A DNA stretch of 64,000 nt from Nonomuraea wenchangensis (GTDB taxonomy: Bacteria > Actinomycetota > Actinomycetes > Streptosporangiales > Streptosporangiaceae), in contig NZ_FOHX01000001.1 in the NCBI RefSeq assembly GCF_900111685.1, positions 62,001 through 126,000 of the forward strand, written 5' to 3'. Shown piece by piece: positions 51,274-60,973 of this stretch. A program made the position numbers and the translations under genes. Position 1 is the stretch's first letter. Every line of letters starts with the position of its first letter. The notes under the pieces were generated by a model. It was not told the origin of the DNA. It made no database searches and worked only from the letters and a program-made list of their open reading frames with translations.

Positions 51274-53337
51274 TCAAGAGGTACGGGTCCGCCGGGCCCG
51301 CGACGGCAACCGCAGGGCCATGACGGCGATGTCGTCCAGACCGGTCGTCGGAAGGTCGTCCAGCAGGGCGTCGCAGAAGGTGTCCACCGGCCGGGAGGCG
51401 AGCCGTTCGGCGGCCAGCCGGAGCCGTTCCAGACCTCGGTCCAGGTGCTCGCCCGGCCGCTCCACGAGACCGTCGGTGTAGAGCAGGAGCGTGCCGCCCG
51501 GCGGCAGCGGCTCCTCCCCCGACCGGCGCCGCCCGCCGGGGGTGAGACCGAGCAGCGGGCTCGCGGCCCCCTCCAGGAAGCGGCCCCGGCCACCGGGCTC
51601 GACCAGCAGCGGCGGCGGATGGCCGGCCACCGCGTAGTCCAGCCGGTAGCCGTCGCCGGCGGGCTCCACGCGGGCGCACACGCAGGTCGCGGTGATCTCG
51701 TCGGCCAGCGACTCCATCGCGGTGTCGAGCCGGGCCAGGACGTCCCCCGGCGGTTCGCGGCGGTCCATGGCGATCGCGCGCAGCATGTTGCGGAGCTGGC
51801 TCATGGCGACGGCGGCGTTGAGGTCGTGGCCGGCCACGTCGCCGATGACGAGCACCGGGACGCCGTCGGGCAGGACGAAGGAGTCGTACCAGTCGCCACC
51901 GATCTCCGCGGCGGCCGGGCTCGCCCGGTAGCGGGCCACGATGCGCAGGCCGGGCAGCCGCGGCGGCTCGGCGAGCAGGCTGTACTGCAGGGCCAGCGCG
52001 ACCTGCTGGGTCCGCTGGAACCGGATGGCCCGGCTCAGCGCGTCGTGCGTGTGGTCGAACATCCGGTCCAGCAGCTCGGCGTCCTCCTCGTCAATGGGCG
52101 GGCGGTCCCCGCAGGTCACGGCCACGACCACGGCGGGAACGGTCCCGTCGACCACGACGGGCAGGATCAGCGCGCCGTTGCCGCCGCTGTCCCTCAGCCA
52201 CGGCCGGCTCACGTCGGGGACGACGCCCGGCGGCGGCGAGCCGGCCGGGAACGTCCTGCGCAGGGGCCGGCGCCGCCGTACGGTCCTGACGAACGGGTGC
52301 CGCCCCGGCAGCCGCTCCTCGACGTACGGCGCCGGGGTCTCCAGGCCCGGCCGGGCGGCGGTGGCCAGCCGCCGGACGATGAGCGGCGCCTCGCCCTGGC
52401 TGCCGTCGGCGAGGTCGGTGACGAGGTAGACGCTGCAGCCGTCGGCCACCTCCGGCACGATCACCCCGGCCAGCGCGTTCAGCATCTCCTCCAGGCTGCG
52501 CAACCGCGTGGTCGCCCCGGCGGCCCGGTCGAGCAGGCGCTGTGCCCGCTGCTCCCGCCACTGGTCCTCGATGTCGGTGCTCGACCCCACCCACTCGACC
52601 ACCCGGCCGCCCTCGCAGACGGGCACGGCGCAGAGCTGGAAGTGCCGGTAGCCGCCGTCCGTGGTGCGCAGCCGGTAGACGTGCTCCCACATCCCGCTGA
52701 CGTCGTTGACGGCCCGCGCCCAGGATCTGATCGTGGCCCCGCGGTCGTCGGGATGGACCGCCCGCAGCCAGCCCTGCCCGCGGTACTCCTCCCACGTCTG
52801 GCCGGTCACCCGCTCCCAGTTGGGGCTCGGCTCGCTCACGTGGCCGTCGCGGCTGGTGACCCAGACGACCGGGGCGCTGAGCTCCATGAGGCTCGCCAGC
52901 CGGCGCAGGAGGCGGCGGCGCTCCTCGGCGATGGCGGCGATCCGGTGGGCGGCGCCGACCTGCTCGGTCACGTCGATCACCATGGCCAGCACGCCGTGGT
53001 CGCCGGGGCCGAAGGAGATCCGCGACAGGCTGGCGGTGAAGAACCGTTCGGGGGTGGGGCGCTCGCCGGAGGGCAGCTCGGGCTCGGCGAGGATCATGAT
53101 CGGCTCGCCGGTGGCGTGGACGTGGTCCATGCGCGGGCGGTAGTAACGCCGGACGAACCTGGCGAACGACTCCTCCACCGTCACCTTGCCCCTGGGGTCA
53201 CTGAACAGCGACCGGAACAGGGCGTTCGTGTAGACCAGCCGGTGCTCGGGGCCCCGCGTCACCACGACGCCGACCGGCGCGGGATCCAGCATCTCCAGCG
53301 ACAGGCCGCTGTCCCCGCGGCCCTCATCCGCACCCAT
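51274..53337 (-). CDS. PAS/GAF-SpoIIE phosphatase
   Basis: 687 residues from ATG 53337 (GGGAGGTCACC upstream); a longer frame to 53529 is less likely. Order: PAS (DPAPVGVVVTRGPEHRLVYT), a second PAS (APVVWVTSRDGHVSEPSPNW, then WVGSSTDIEDQWREQR), GAF (residues about 280-450) and PP2C/SpoIIE phosphatase (EIGGDWYDSFVLPDGVPVLV, IGDVAGHDLNAAVAMSQLRN, LLYTDGLVERPGEHL, LDDIAVMAL). It would dephosphorylate an anti-sigma antagonist in response to a signal bound by the PAS or GAF domains. Confidence 0.92.
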   Translation of the reverse strand: MGADEGRGDSGLSLEMLDPAPVGVVVTRGPEHRLVYTNALFRSLFSDPRGKVTVEESFARFVRRYYRPRMDHVHATGEPIMILAEPELPSGERPTPERFFTASLSRISFGPGDHGVLAMVIDVTEQVGAAHRIAAIAEERRRLLRRLASLMELSAPVVWVTSRDGHVSEPSPNWERVTGQTWEEYRGQGWLRAVHPDDRGATIRSWARAVNDVSGMWEHVYRLRTTDGGYRHFQLCAVPVCEGGRVVEWVGSSTDIEDQWREQRAQRLLDRAAGATTRLRSLEEMLNALAGVIVPEVADGCSVYLVTDLADGSQGEAPLIVRRLATAARPGLETPAPYVEERLPGRHPFVRTVRRRRPLRRTFPAGSPPPGVVPDVSRPWLRDSGGNGALILPVVVDGTVPAVVVAVTCGDRPPIDEEDAELLDRMFDHTHDALSRAIRFQRTQQVALALQYSLLAEPPRLPGLRIVARYRASPAAAEIGGDWYDSFVLPDGVPVLVIGDVAGHDLNAAVAMSQLRNMLRAIAMDRREPPGDVLARLDTAMESLADEITATCVCARVEPAGDGYRLDYAVAGHPPPLLVEPGGRGRFLEGAASPLLGLTPGGRRRSGEEPLPPGGTLLLYTDGLVERPGEHLDRGLERLRLAAERLASRPVDTFCDALLDDLPTTGLDDIAVMALRLPSRARRTRTS

Positions 53338-53506
53338 GGTGACCTCCCCCGATGGCCACGTGTACGGGTCCCCTACCCGGTGCGGGGCGCTCGATGCCGC
53401 CCGCCCGATGTGCACCATGCACACCTTGTGCAGCTGCGCGTCCGTGACCCGCTGGGGGACCTCCCAGTCGCTGGCCGTCATGCAGACCGACCACTCCCCA
53501 GGGGTT

Positions 53507-53523
53507 AGTTCGTGCCACGAATT
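53507..53523. promoter_or_regulatory. MarR operator 1, AGTTCGTGCCACGAATT
   Basis: TTCGTG-C-CACGAA dyad 18 bases before the MarR start. Two further copies lie after the MarR gene. It probably mediates autoregulation. Confidence 0.8.
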
Positions 53524-53540
53524 TCCCATACGCTGAGCGC

Positions 53541-54023
53541 GTGACAGGAGAAGAAGTCGGGCGGATCGGCGTGGTGGCCGCGCTGGTGCGCGGCGCGTTC
53601 CTGGTGAACGCCGTCTACGCCGAGTCAGCCAGGGAGTTCGGCATCACCGCGCAGCAGGGGCAACTGTTGTGCGTGCTGATGCCGGGGCCGTACGGGATGG
53701 GCGAGCTGGGCACCACGCTGGGGCTGGCCAAGTCGAGCCTGACCGGCCTGGTGGACCGCACCGAGCGCAACGGCCTGGTCCGGCGCGGGCCGGACCCCCG
53801 AGACTCGCGGGCGGTGCGGATCGCGCTGACCAGGAAGGGCGCCGCGCTCGCCGAGCGGTTCTACGCCGAGACCTGCCGCCGGGTGGAGCGGCTGACAGCG
53901 GAGCTGACCGACGCCGATCGCGACACGCTCGCCGCGCTGCTCGGCTCCGTCGTGACGGCCAACAAGGTGCCCGTGGTGTTCCACGAACCGGATCCGGGAA
54001 TTGAAGTTCGTGCCACGAACTAA
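53541..54023 (+). CDS. MarR family transcriptional regulator
   Basis: 160 residues from GTG 53541. MarR winged helix: GITAQQGQLLCVLMPGPYGM, LGTTLGLAKSSLTGLVDRTE and GLVRRGPDPRDSRAVRIALT, with helical ends. The last codons (EVRATN) are encoded inside operator 2, so regulator gene and binding site overlap. The LLM oxidoreductase 45 bases downstream is the probable target. Confidence 0.92.
   Translation: MTGEEVGRIGVVAALVRGAFLVNAVYAESAREFGITAQQGQLLCVLMPGPYGMGELGTTLGLAKSSLTGLVDRTERNGLVRRGPDPRDSRAVRIALTRKGAALAERFYAETCRRVERLTAELTDADRDTLAALLGSVVTANKVPVVFHEPDPGIEVRATN
54005..54021. promoter_or_regulatory. MarR operator 2, AGTTCGTGCCACGAACT
   Basis: A perfect 17-bp palindrome inside the 3' end of the MarR gene, 48 bases before the LLM gene start. 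Confidence 0.85.
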
Positions 54024-54026
54024 TAT

Positions 54027-54043
54027 GGTTCGTAGCACGAACT
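54027..54043. promoter_or_regulatory. MarR operator 3, GGTTCGTAGCACGAACT
   Basis: A near-perfect copy with centre 22 bases from operator 2, about two helical turns, so two MarR dimers could bind the same face of the DNA in front of the LLM gene. Confidence 0.8.
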
Positions 54044-54068
54044 GACTTTCTCGACGGAAGGCGTCATC

Positions 54069-54983
54069 ATGTCCGCACCCGGCGTCGTCTTCGGCTTCGG
54101 CGCACCCGGCGGTGTCGGCGGGGCAGGCGAGCTGCTGCGCCTGGCCGAGCAGGCCGACCGCGACGGGCTCGACCTGTTCTCCCTGTCGGACCACCCCTAC
54201 CTCGGCGGGCGCCTGGACGCCTACGCCGCGCTCGGCGTCGTCCTCGGCCGCACCCGGCGGCTCTCCGGCCTGGTCAACGTCACCAACCTGCCGACCAGGC
54301 CCGCCCCCATGCTGGCCAGGACCGTCACGTCGCTGTCGGCGCTGGCGGACGGCCGCGTCGTGCTCGGCATGGGCGCGGGCGGCCTGTGGGACCGGATCGC
54401 CGCCATGGGCGTGCCCCGGCTGTCGCCCGGCGCGGCCGTGGAGGCGTTCGAGGAGGCGATCGTCCTGGTCAGGCTGTTGTCGGGCGGCGGCCCTCCGGTC
54501 ACCTTCGAGGGCCGCCACTACCAGGTGCACGGCATCGAGCCGGCCCCGGTGGCCGCTCCCCCGGTGTGGACCGGCTCCAACGGACCCAAGTCGCTGGCCG
54601 CGACCGGGCGGGTGGCCGACGGCTGGATCCCCGGCCACGCCGCCGACTGGCTCAGCGAGCGCTACCGCGCCTCACGGCCGCTCATCGACGAGGCCGCCGT
54701 GGCCGCCGGCCGCGACCCGGGCGAGATCCGTACCGTCTACAACCTGCCCGGCCGCGTCACCGACCGGCCGCTCGCCGCCACCCGCGACCGCGACGGCCGC
54801 TGGCTCGGCGGCTCGCCCGCCCAGTGGGCCGAGGAGCTGACCGGGGCCGTGCTCGACCACGGCGCGTCCGGCTTCATCCTCTTCTCCGCCGAGCAGGGCG
54901 TCGCCGACCAGGTCACGCTCGGCCGCTGGGCCGGGGAGATCGCCCCCGCCGTCCGCGAGGCGGTCGCCAAGGAGCGCGGCTGA
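54069..54983 (+). CDS. LLM-class flavin/F420-dependent oxidoreductase
   Basis: 304 residues from ATG 54069 (GGAAGG upstream). Luciferase-like TIM barrel with GLDLFSLSDHPYLGGRLDA, LVNVTNLPTRPAPMLARTV, LADGRVVLGMGAGGLWDRIA and PPVWTGSNGPKSLAATGRVA. Tight control by a MarR with paired operators suggests inducible detoxification or degradation of a small hydrophobic compound. The cofactor (FMN or F420) cannot be told. Confidence 0.88.
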   Translation: MSAPGVVFGFGAPGGVGGAGELLRLAEQADRDGLDLFSLSDHPYLGGRLDAYAALGVVLGRTRRLSGLVNVTNLPTRPAPMLARTVTSLSALADGRVVLGMGAGGLWDRIAAMGVPRLSPGAAVEAFEEAIVLVRLLSGGGPPVTFEGRHYQVHGIEPAPVAAPPVWTGSNGPKSLAATGRVADGWIPGHAADWLSERYRASRPLIDEAAVAAGRDPGEIRTVYNLPGRVTDRPLAATRDRDGRWLGGSPAQWAEELTGAVLDHGASGFILFSAEQGVADQVTLGRWAGEIAPAVREAVAKERG

Positions 54984-54992
54984 GGGCCGCGG

Positions 54993-56150
54993 TCACGAGC
55001 AGAAGTCGATGATCGTGCCGTCGAGCACGGCGGCCAGGCCGTCCACCGAGGCGAGGTCCGCCCACTCGCGGGCCGCGTGGGCGCCCTCGCCGTCCACGCC
55101 GAAGAGCAGGCAGGGGATGCCGGCGCGGTCCAGCAGGGCGGCGTCGGTCCAGAACGGCTCGCCGCGCACCGCGGGCGGATGCCCGAGCACCGCCTCCGCG
55201 TTCTTCGTCAGGGTGCGGACGATCGCGGACTCCGGGTCGGCCGCGAACGGCTCGCGGTGCAGGCCCCGGGTCAGGCGGTAGCTGAAGTCGGGGACCGTGG
55301 CGGCGAGACGGCCGAGCACCCCGGTCAGCTCCGCCTCGACCGTGGCGGCGTCCTCGCCGGGGACGGTGCGGCGTTCGAGGGTGATCTCGCAGTGCTCCGG
55401 ATAGGTGGAGGGCTCCCGGCCGCCGGAGATGACGGAGGCGTGCACGGTGCCGGTGCCGAGCAGCGGGTGGGCCGGGCCCCGCGCGAGCCGCGCCCCCAGC
55501 TCCTCCAGGGCGACCAGGAAGTGCCCGGCCTTGGCGATGGCGTCCACGCCGAGGTCGGGGCGCGAGCCGTGCGCCGCGCGGCCCTCCACGCGTACGTCGA
55601 ACCAGGCGAAGCCCTTGTGGGCGAGGGTGACCTCCAGATGGCTCGGCTCGGTGACGATCGCCGCGTCGGCCGTGAACGACTCCAGCACCTCCTCGGTGCC
55701 CGAGCTGCCGTGCTCCTCGTCGGCGACGCAGGCGAGGAGCACGTCGCCGCGCAGCGGCCCGCGGGCGGCGGCGCGGGCGGCGGCGATCATCATGGCCGCG
55801 AGGCCGCCCTTCATGTCGAAGGCGCCGCGGCCGTGCATGCGGCCGTCCCGGACCCTCGGTTCGAGAGGGTCGCCGTCGTAGCCGGTCAGTCCGACGGTGT
55901 CGAGGTGGCCGTTGAGCATGAGCGAGCGTCCGCCGCCGGCGCCGCGGGCGATCGCGACGAGCGAGGGACGGCCGGGGCGCCGCTCCAGGGTGTGCACCTC
56001 GAAGCCGCGCGCGGCCAGCCAGGCGGCGCAGAAGGCGGCGATCGCGCTCTCGCCCGCGCCGCCGGCCACGAGGTCCGGGTTGACGGAGTCGATGGCGATC
56101 AGCCGGGCCAGCAGGCCGGCGGGGTCGTCGGTCGCGGTCTCGGGAAGCAT
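54993..56150 (-). CDS. M20-family deacetylase/peptidase (ArgE/DapE-like)
   Basis: 385 residues from ATG 56150. Metal site: LMLNGHLDTVG (His and Asp), GRGAFDMKGGLAAM (bridging Asp), the catalytic pair ADEEHGSSGTEE and late His/Glu residues. The dimerisation domain includes HKGFAWFDVRVEGRAAHGSR. It removes acyl groups from amino acids. It lies 23 bases downstream of a diaminopropionate ammonia-lyase-like gene on the same strand, so the two probably act on one amino-acid derivative. Confidence 0.9.
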   Translation of the reverse strand: MLPETATDDPAGLLARLIAIDSVNPDLVAGGAGESAIAAFCAAWLAARGFEVHTLERRPGRPSLVAIARGAGGGRSLMLNGHLDTVGLTGYDGDPLEPRVRDGRMHGRGAFDMKGGLAAMMIAAARAAARGPLRGDVLLACVADEEHGSSGTEEVLESFTADAAIVTEPSHLEVTLAHKGFAWFDVRVEGRAAHGSRPDLGVDAIAKAGHFLVALEELGARLARGPAHPLLGTGTVHASVISGGREPSTYPEHCEITLERRTVPGEDAATVEAELTGVLGRLAATVPDFSYRLTRGLHREPFAADPESAIVRTLTKNAEAVLGHPPAVRGEPFWTDAALLDRAGIPCLLFGVDGEGAHAAREWADLASVDGLAAVLDGTIIDFCS

Positions 56151-56173
56151 GGCGTCCTCTCGGCTGGGGGCGG

Positions 56174-57271
56174 TCAGAGCTCGGCGTACGGGTTGGCGTC
56201 CGGGCCCTCGGTGCTGAGCAGCACGGCCACCGAGTCGGGGCCGAGGCCCAGCGCCGCCCGGTGCTCCGCGCCGTCCTCGCCGCCGAGCAGCGCGCGCAGC
56301 CCGGCGAGGGCGGCGGCTCCGCAGGGCCCGGAGCGTACGCCGAGCGCGGCGAGGTCGGCGGCGGCGCGGGCACTGTCGGCGTCGCGGACGGCGACCGCGG
56401 CGTCCAGCCCGCTCCGCAGGAAGGGCCAGGCGAGGCTGGAGGGGGTGCCGCAGTTGAGCCCGGCCATGGTGGTCTCGCCGGTGGCGACGCTGACGGGCGC
56501 GCCCCGGGTGAGGCTCGCGAGCACGCACGGCGCGGCCTCCGGCTCGACGGCCACGAGCGCCGGGGGGTTCCCTGAGCGGCGGCTGCGGTAGTGGGTGACG
56601 ACGGACTGCGCCAGCGACCCCACGCCGACCGGTACGGCCACCAGGCCGGGCCCGTCGATGCCGGCGGCGGCGAGCTGCTCGTCGATCTCGGCGCTGAGGG
56701 TGGAGTAGCCCTCGACGATCCAGCCGGGGACCCGCTCGTAGCCGGGCCAGGCGGTGTCCTGGACGAGGACCGCGTCCGGCGCGGCGGCGGCCTCGGCGGC
56801 GAGGCGCACGGCCTCGTCGTAGGAGCCGGGGACCTCCGTCACCTCGGCCCCTTCTGCGGCGATGGCCGCGACGGCCAGCGGATGCACCCCGCGCGGGACG
56901 AGGACGCGGGCCCGCTGCCCGAGCAGGCGGGCCGTACGGGCCAGGGCCCTGCCGTGGTTGCCGTCGGTGGCGGTCACCAGGGTGACCGGGCCGCTGTCCT
57001 CGTCGCGTTCGGCGAGCAGCCGGTGCACGGCCCAGGACGCCCCGAGCGCCTTGAACGCGGGCAGCCCGAGCCGCCGCGACTCGTCCTTGACGAAGACCCG
57101 GCCGATCCCCAGCTCCGCCGCCGGCGGCGGCAGCTCGGTCAGCGGGGTGGGCGCGTAGCCGGGCAGCGAGGCGTGGAAGCGGCGCACCTCGGCGGGCGCG
57201 GGGGCGCATCTCCAGGCGCGGGCGGCGGGCGGCGCGAACCAGGGACTGCGGAGGGAGGCGTTCTGCGGCAC
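56174..57271 (-). CDS. Diaminopropionate ammonia-lyase-like PLP enzyme
   Basis: 365 residues from the GTG I chose at 57271; the frame extends to 57364 but would then cover a LacI-type operator and half the divergent promoter. Motifs: [40 protein letters not shown] (PLP Lys in FKALG), [33 protein letters not shown] (phosphate loop). It is a fold-type II enzyme of the DpaL group, which releases ammonia and pyruvate from 2,3-diaminopropionate. The adjacent M20 deacetylase could supply a free amino acid. Confidence 0.85.
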   Translation of the reverse strand: MPQNASLRSPWFAPPAARAWRCAPAPAEVRRFHASLPGYAPTPLTELPPPAAELGIGRVFVKDESRRLGLPAFKALGASWAVHRLLAERDEDSGPVTLVTATDGNHGRALARTARLLGQRARVLVPRGVHPLAVAAIAAEGAEVTEVPGSYDEAVRLAAEAAAAPDAVLVQDTAWPGYERVPGWIVEGYSTLSAEIDEQLAAAGIDGPGLVAVPVGVGSLAQSVVTHYRSRRSGNPPALVAVEPEAAPCVLASLTRGAPVSVATGETTMAGLNCGTPSSLAWPFLRSGLDAAVAVRDADSARAAADLAALGVRSGPCGAAALAGLRALLGGEDGAEHRAALGLGPDSVAVLLSTEGPDANPYAEL

Positions 57272-57333
57272 CTCCCCAGGGTGGCACCGCGCGCGCCCGT
57301 CACGCACCGGGACACGCGCTAAGATCACCTCCA

Positions 57334-57345
57334 GAAAGCGCTTTC
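57334..57345. promoter_or_regulatory. LacI-type operator GAAAGCGCTTTC
   Basis: A perfect 12-bp palindrome with the central CG typical of LacI/CcpA-type sites, 31 bases before the arabinofuranosidase start. Its core AGCGCT is shared with the operator at 58998. Confidence 0.85.
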
Positions 57346-57375
57346 CACGCCCGTTCGACAGCAAGGTGCGCCTCG

Positions 57376-58914
57376 ATGACCCACCCCGTCGTGCCCGCCA
57401 TCGTCAACCTCGACGTTCCCGGACCGGTGATCAGCCGGCACCTGTACGGCCACTTCGCCGAACACCTGGGCCGCTGCGTCTACGGCGGCTTCTACGTCGG
57501 CGAGGACAGCGACCTGCCCAACGCCGGCGGCATCCGCCTCGACGTCGTGGCGGCGCTGCGCGCCCTCGACATCCCCAACCTGCGCTGGCCGGGCGGCTGC
57601 TTCGCCGACGAGTACCACTGGATGGACGGCATCGGCCCGAAGGAGCAGCGCCCCTCCATGGTCAACACCCATTGGGGCAACGTGGAGGAGAACAACCACT
57701 TCGGCACGCACGAGTTCATGGAGCTGTGCGAGCTGCTCGGCGCGGAGCCGTACATCAGCGGCAACGTCGGCTCCGGCACGGTCAGGGAGATGAGCGACTG
57801 GGTGGAGTACCTCACCCGCGACGGCGACTCCCCCATGGTCCGGCTGCGCCGGGCCAACGGCCGCGAGCGGCCCTGGCGCGTGCGCTTCTGGGGGCTCGGC
57901 AACGAGGCGTGGGGCTGCGGCGGCCACATGCGGGCCGAGCAGTACGCGGCCGAGGCCCGCCGCTACGGCACCTACTGCCGCGACCACGGCGGCAACACGC
58001 TCTACCGCATCGCCGCGGGCGCCAACGGCGCCGACTACGCCTGGACCGAGACGCTGATGAAGCAGCTCGGCGACCTGGGCTGCGCCTACCGGCCCGCGCC
58101 GTTCATGCAGGCGCTGTCGTTCCACTACTACACGATCCCCGGCACCTGGCAGGACAAGGGCGCGGCCACCGTCTTCGACACGGGCGACCACTACCGCACG
58201 ATGGTCCAGGCCGCCCGCGTGGACGAGCTGATCACCGGCCACTCCAACGTCATGGACTGCTACGACCCGGGCAGGAACGTCGGCCTGGTGCTCGACGAAT
58301 GGGGCACCTGGTGGAACGTCGAGCCGGGCACGAACCCGGGCTTCCTCCACCAGCAGAACACGATGCGCGACGCGCTCGTGGCGAGCGTGCACTTCGACGT
58401 CTTCCACCGGCACGCCGGCCGCCTGGTCATGGCCAACATCGCCCAGACCGTCAACGTGCTCCAGGCCATGATCCTCACCGATCCGGACACGGGGGCGCTC
58501 GTCCTGACGCCGACGTACCACGTCTTCGAGATGAACAAGGGCCACCAGGACGCCGCCTCGCTGCGTGTGGACCTGCCCGCGGGCACGCCCGAGCGCGCGG
58601 TCGGCGACGCGCGGCTCGCCACCGTCTCGATGTCGGCCAGCCGCAAGGACGGCAGGGCGCTGTTCTCCCTCTCCAACCTGGACGCCGACGAGCCCGCCGA
58701 GGTCGAGCTGGACCTGCGCGGCGGCGCGCTGACGGAGGTGAGCGCGAGGATCCTGACCGCGGGCAGGCTCCAGGACCACAACACCCCGGACGCGCCCGAG
58801 GCCGTCGCGCCCCGGCCGTACGAGGTGGCCGCCACGCGGGCCGGGCTGCGGGTGCACCTGCCCGCCCGCTCCTTCGTCACCGTGACGGGGCGCCTGGCGG
58901 GGTCCGACACTTAG
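57376..58914 (+). CDS. Alpha-L-arabinofuranosidase, GH51
   Basis: 512 residues from ATG 57376; no signal peptide, so it acts in the cytoplasm on arabino-oligosaccharides. GH51 hallmarks: [34 protein letters not shown], acid/base Glu177 in [11 protein letters not shown] and nucleophile Glu308 in [12 protein letters not shown], plus the C-terminal beta domain. A LacI-type operator lies directly upstream. It is followed by a secreted arabinan enzyme with its own LacI-type site, so the two probably serve arabinan use together. Confidence 0.94.
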   Translation: MTHPVVPAIVNLDVPGPVISRHLYGHFAEHLGRCVYGGFYVGEDSDLPNAGGIRLDVVAALRALDIPNLRWPGGCFADEYHWMDGIGPKEQRPSMVNTHWGNVEENNHFGTHEFMELCELLGAEPYISGNVGSGTVREMSDWVEYLTRDGDSPMVRLRRANGRERPWRVRFWGLGNEAWGCGGHMRAEQYAAEARRYGTYCRDHGGNTLYRIAAGANGADYAWTETLMKQLGDLGCAYRPAPFMQALSFHYYTIPGTWQDKGAATVFDTGDHYRTMVQAARVDELITGHSNVMDCYDPGRNVGLVLDEWGTWWNVEPGTNPGFLHQQNTMRDALVASVHFDVFHRHAGRLVMANIAQTVNVLQAMILTDPDTGALVLTPTYHVFEMNKGHQDAASLRVDLPAGTPERAVGDARLATVSMSASRKDGRALFSLSNLDADEPAEVELDLRGGALTEVSARILTAGRLQDHNTPDAPEAVAPRPYEVAATRAGLRVHLPARSFVTVTGRLAGSDT

Positions 58915-58997
58915 GGGCCTTGACTCCCGGTGATGTTCGCGTTGACACTCGTGCACAACCCCTTTCGCTCGGCTGTTGTCGCGAGCCCAGCCCAGCA

Positions 58998-59013
58998 GTG
59001 TTAGCGCTAACAC
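58998..59013. promoter_or_regulatory. LacI-type operator GTGTTAGCGCTAACAC
   Basis: A perfect 16-bp palindrome containing the classic TGTTAGCGCTAACA, 34 bases before the GH43 gene start. Confidence 0.92.
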
Positions 59014-59047
59014 ACGCCCACCCCCCGACAGGAAGGGCCGTACCGCG

Positions 59048-60409
59048 ATGTACCGCAGAAGAGCACTCATCCTGCTCGCCGCCTTATGCGCGGCGCTCGG
59101 CGTCGGCGTCTCCCCCGCCTCCGCCGCCAACACCGCCTACGTCTTCGCCTACTTCACCGAGTCCCCGAACATGAACGGCGCCAACTACGGCCTGCACCTC
59201 GCCGTCAGCCAGGACGGGCTCAACTGGACCCCGCTCAACCAGAACAACCCCGTGGTCACCCCGACCGCCGGCACGCTCGGCTTGCGCGACCCGTTCATCC
59301 TGCGCAAGCAGGACGGCACGTTCGCCGTCCTCGCCACCGACCTCAACGGCACCGACTTCGGGCAGAACAACCAGTACCTGCATGTGTGGGACTCCACCGA
59401 CCTGACCGCCTTCACCGGCTACCGCCGGATCAAGATGCACAACCTGAACACCCACACCTGGGCCCCGACCGCCTTCTGGGACGCCTCCCGCGGCCAGTAC
59501 GGCATCGTCTACTCGGCCAGCAACGGCAGCACCGACGTCTTCATGGTCAACTACACGACCGACTTCCGCACGGTCACCGCCAACCAGGTGTACTTCAGCC
59601 CCGGCTTCCCCGTGCTGGACGGCGACATCGTCGTGGACGGCTCGACCTTCTACCTGTACTACAAGAACCTCTCCAACGGCCTGCTGTACGGCGCCCGCTC
59701 CAGCACCGGCGCCGCCAACAGCTACACCACCTACACCAGCGGCCTGCGGCAGGGCAACGCCATCGAGGCGCCGCTGCTCGTCAAGAACAACGACGGCAGC
59801 GGCTGGCGGCTGTGGGGCGACTCCTTCAGCCCGGTCAACAACGACTACTACGCCTGGTCCACCTCGAACGTCGGCGGCAACTCCTGGACCGCGCTGAACC
59901 AGCGCGCCTACACCCCGCCGCTGAACGCCAAGCACGGCTCCATCGCCGGGATCAGCGCCGCCGAGTACAACGCCCTCGTCTCCCGCTGGGGGCTGCCGAA
60001 CTGGTCACGGCTGAAGTCGTCGAACTTCCCCGACCGCTACGTCCGGCACTACGACTACGCGGGACGGCTGGACGCCTATCCCTTCGACCCGTACCAGGAC
60101 CAGCTCTGGCGGATGGTGCCCGGACTGTCCGACTCGGCCGGCGTGTCGTTCGAGTCGGTCAACTATCCCGGCCGCTACCTGCGGCACTACGACTACGTGA
60201 TCCGGCTGGACGCGAACGACGGCACCGCCGCCTTCCGCTCCGACGCCACCTTCTACCGGGTCGCGGGGCTCGCGGACCCGGCCTGGTCGTCGTTCCGCTC
60301 CGCGAACTACCCCGACCGCTACCTGCGGCATTACAACTACCTGCTGCGCGTCGACCCGGTCAGCAGCGCGACCGACCGGGAGGACGCGACGTTTCGCGTC
60401 ACCCCCTGA
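59048..60409 (+). CDS. Secreted GH43-like arabinan-degrading enzyme with C-terminal AbfB (CBM42) module
   Basis: 453 residues from ATG 59048. Signal peptide RRRALILLAALCAALGVGVS ending ASAAN. A five-bladed GH43-like domain has AVSQDGLNWTPLNQNNPVVT, LGLRDPFILRKQDGTFAVLA with the family Asp and IEAPLLVKNNDG with the acid Glu. The C-terminal ~120 residues form three repeats of the kind FPDRYVRHYDY, YPGRYLRHYDY and YPDRYLRHYNY, typical of arabinose-binding AbfB modules. It releases arabinose units outside the cell. Confidence 0.9.
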   Translation: MYRRRALILLAALCAALGVGVSPASAANTAYVFAYFTESPNMNGANYGLHLAVSQDGLNWTPLNQNNPVVTPTAGTLGLRDPFILRKQDGTFAVLATDLNGTDFGQNNQYLHVWDSTDLTAFTGYRRIKMHNLNTHTWAPTAFWDASRGQYGIVYSASNGSTDVFMVNYTTDFRTVTANQVYFSPGFPVLDGDIVVDGSTFYLYYKNLSNGLLYGARSSTGAANSYTTYTSGLRQGNAIEAPLLVKNNDGSGWRLWGDSFSPVNNDYYAWSTSNVGGNSWTALNQRAYTPPLNAKHGSIAGISAAEYNALVSRWGLPNWSRLKSSNFPDRYVRHYDYAGRLDAYPFDPYQDQLWRMVPGLSDSAGVSFESVNYPGRYLRHYDYVIRLDANDGTAAFRSDATFYRVAGLADPAWSSFRSANYPDRYLRHYNYLLRVDPVSSATDREDATFRVTP

Positions 60410-60425
60410 TCCGGGGGCGCGCGGG

Positions 60426-60881
60426 TCAGGAGCCGGAGCGCAGCAGCTCGGCGGCCTCCTGGTAGGCGGCGGCGGCCCGGTCGAAGTAGTCGTACAGGAC
60501 CTCCAGCTGCTCCGGCGAGTAGCCGGCCAGGATCTCGCCGACCTTCCGCCGGGCGGGGGCCAGGACCTGGTCGAGCCCGGCGGGCCGGCCGGCCGGCTCG
60601 ACGATCACCTTGCGGCGGTCGTCGGGCGCGGGGACGCGGCGGACGTAGCCGGCCTGCTCCAGCCGGTCGATGAGCCGCGTGGTCGGCCCGGTGGTCAGGC
60701 CGGTGCGGGCCCCCAGCTCGCCCGGGGTCATCGCGCCGGCCAGTTCGAGGACGTTGAGCGCGTACAGGTCGGTGGCGCCGAGGTCGCACGCCTTGGCGCC
60801 GGCCTGGCCGTGCAGCATCACCGCGCTGAGATAGCGCCGGTAGCGCCGGCTCGCCTCCGCCTGTCCACCTGTCGTTGACAC
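60426..60881 (-). CDS. MarR family transcriptional regulator
   Basis: 151 residues from GTG 60881 (GGAGG six bases upstream; the GTG at 60893 is less suited). Winged helix: GATDLYALNVLELAGAMTPG, LGARTGLTTGPTTRLIDRLE and GYVRRVPAPDDRRKVIVEPA. It diverges from the SnoaL-like gene, and an AT-rich dyad lies between them. Confidence 0.9.
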   Translation of the reverse strand: MSTTGGQAEASRRYRRYLSAVMLHGQAGAKACDLGATDLYALNVLELAGAMTPGELGARTGLTTGPTTRLIDRLEQAGYVRRVPAPDDRRKVIVEPAGRPAGLDQVLAPARRKVGEILAGYSPEQLEVLYDYFDRAAAAYQEAAELLRSGS

Positions 60882-60913
60882 CCGGTCCTCCACTCCCTAT
60901 TCTCTTCTTTAGA

Positions 60914-60927
60914 GAAGATAAATCTTC
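60914..60927. promoter_or_regulatory. Palindrome GAAGAT-AA-ATCTTC
   Basis: Perfect 6-bp dyad within an AT-rich TTCT/AGAAG-rich stretch (60900-60940) between the divergent MarR and SnoaL-like genes. The whole stretch is almost palindromic, suggesting overlapping sites for the MarR repressor. Confidence 0.7.
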
Positions 60928-60973
60928 AGAGAAGAAACTTCCCCTCTGCAGGCACTACGATAGGGGCATCACC

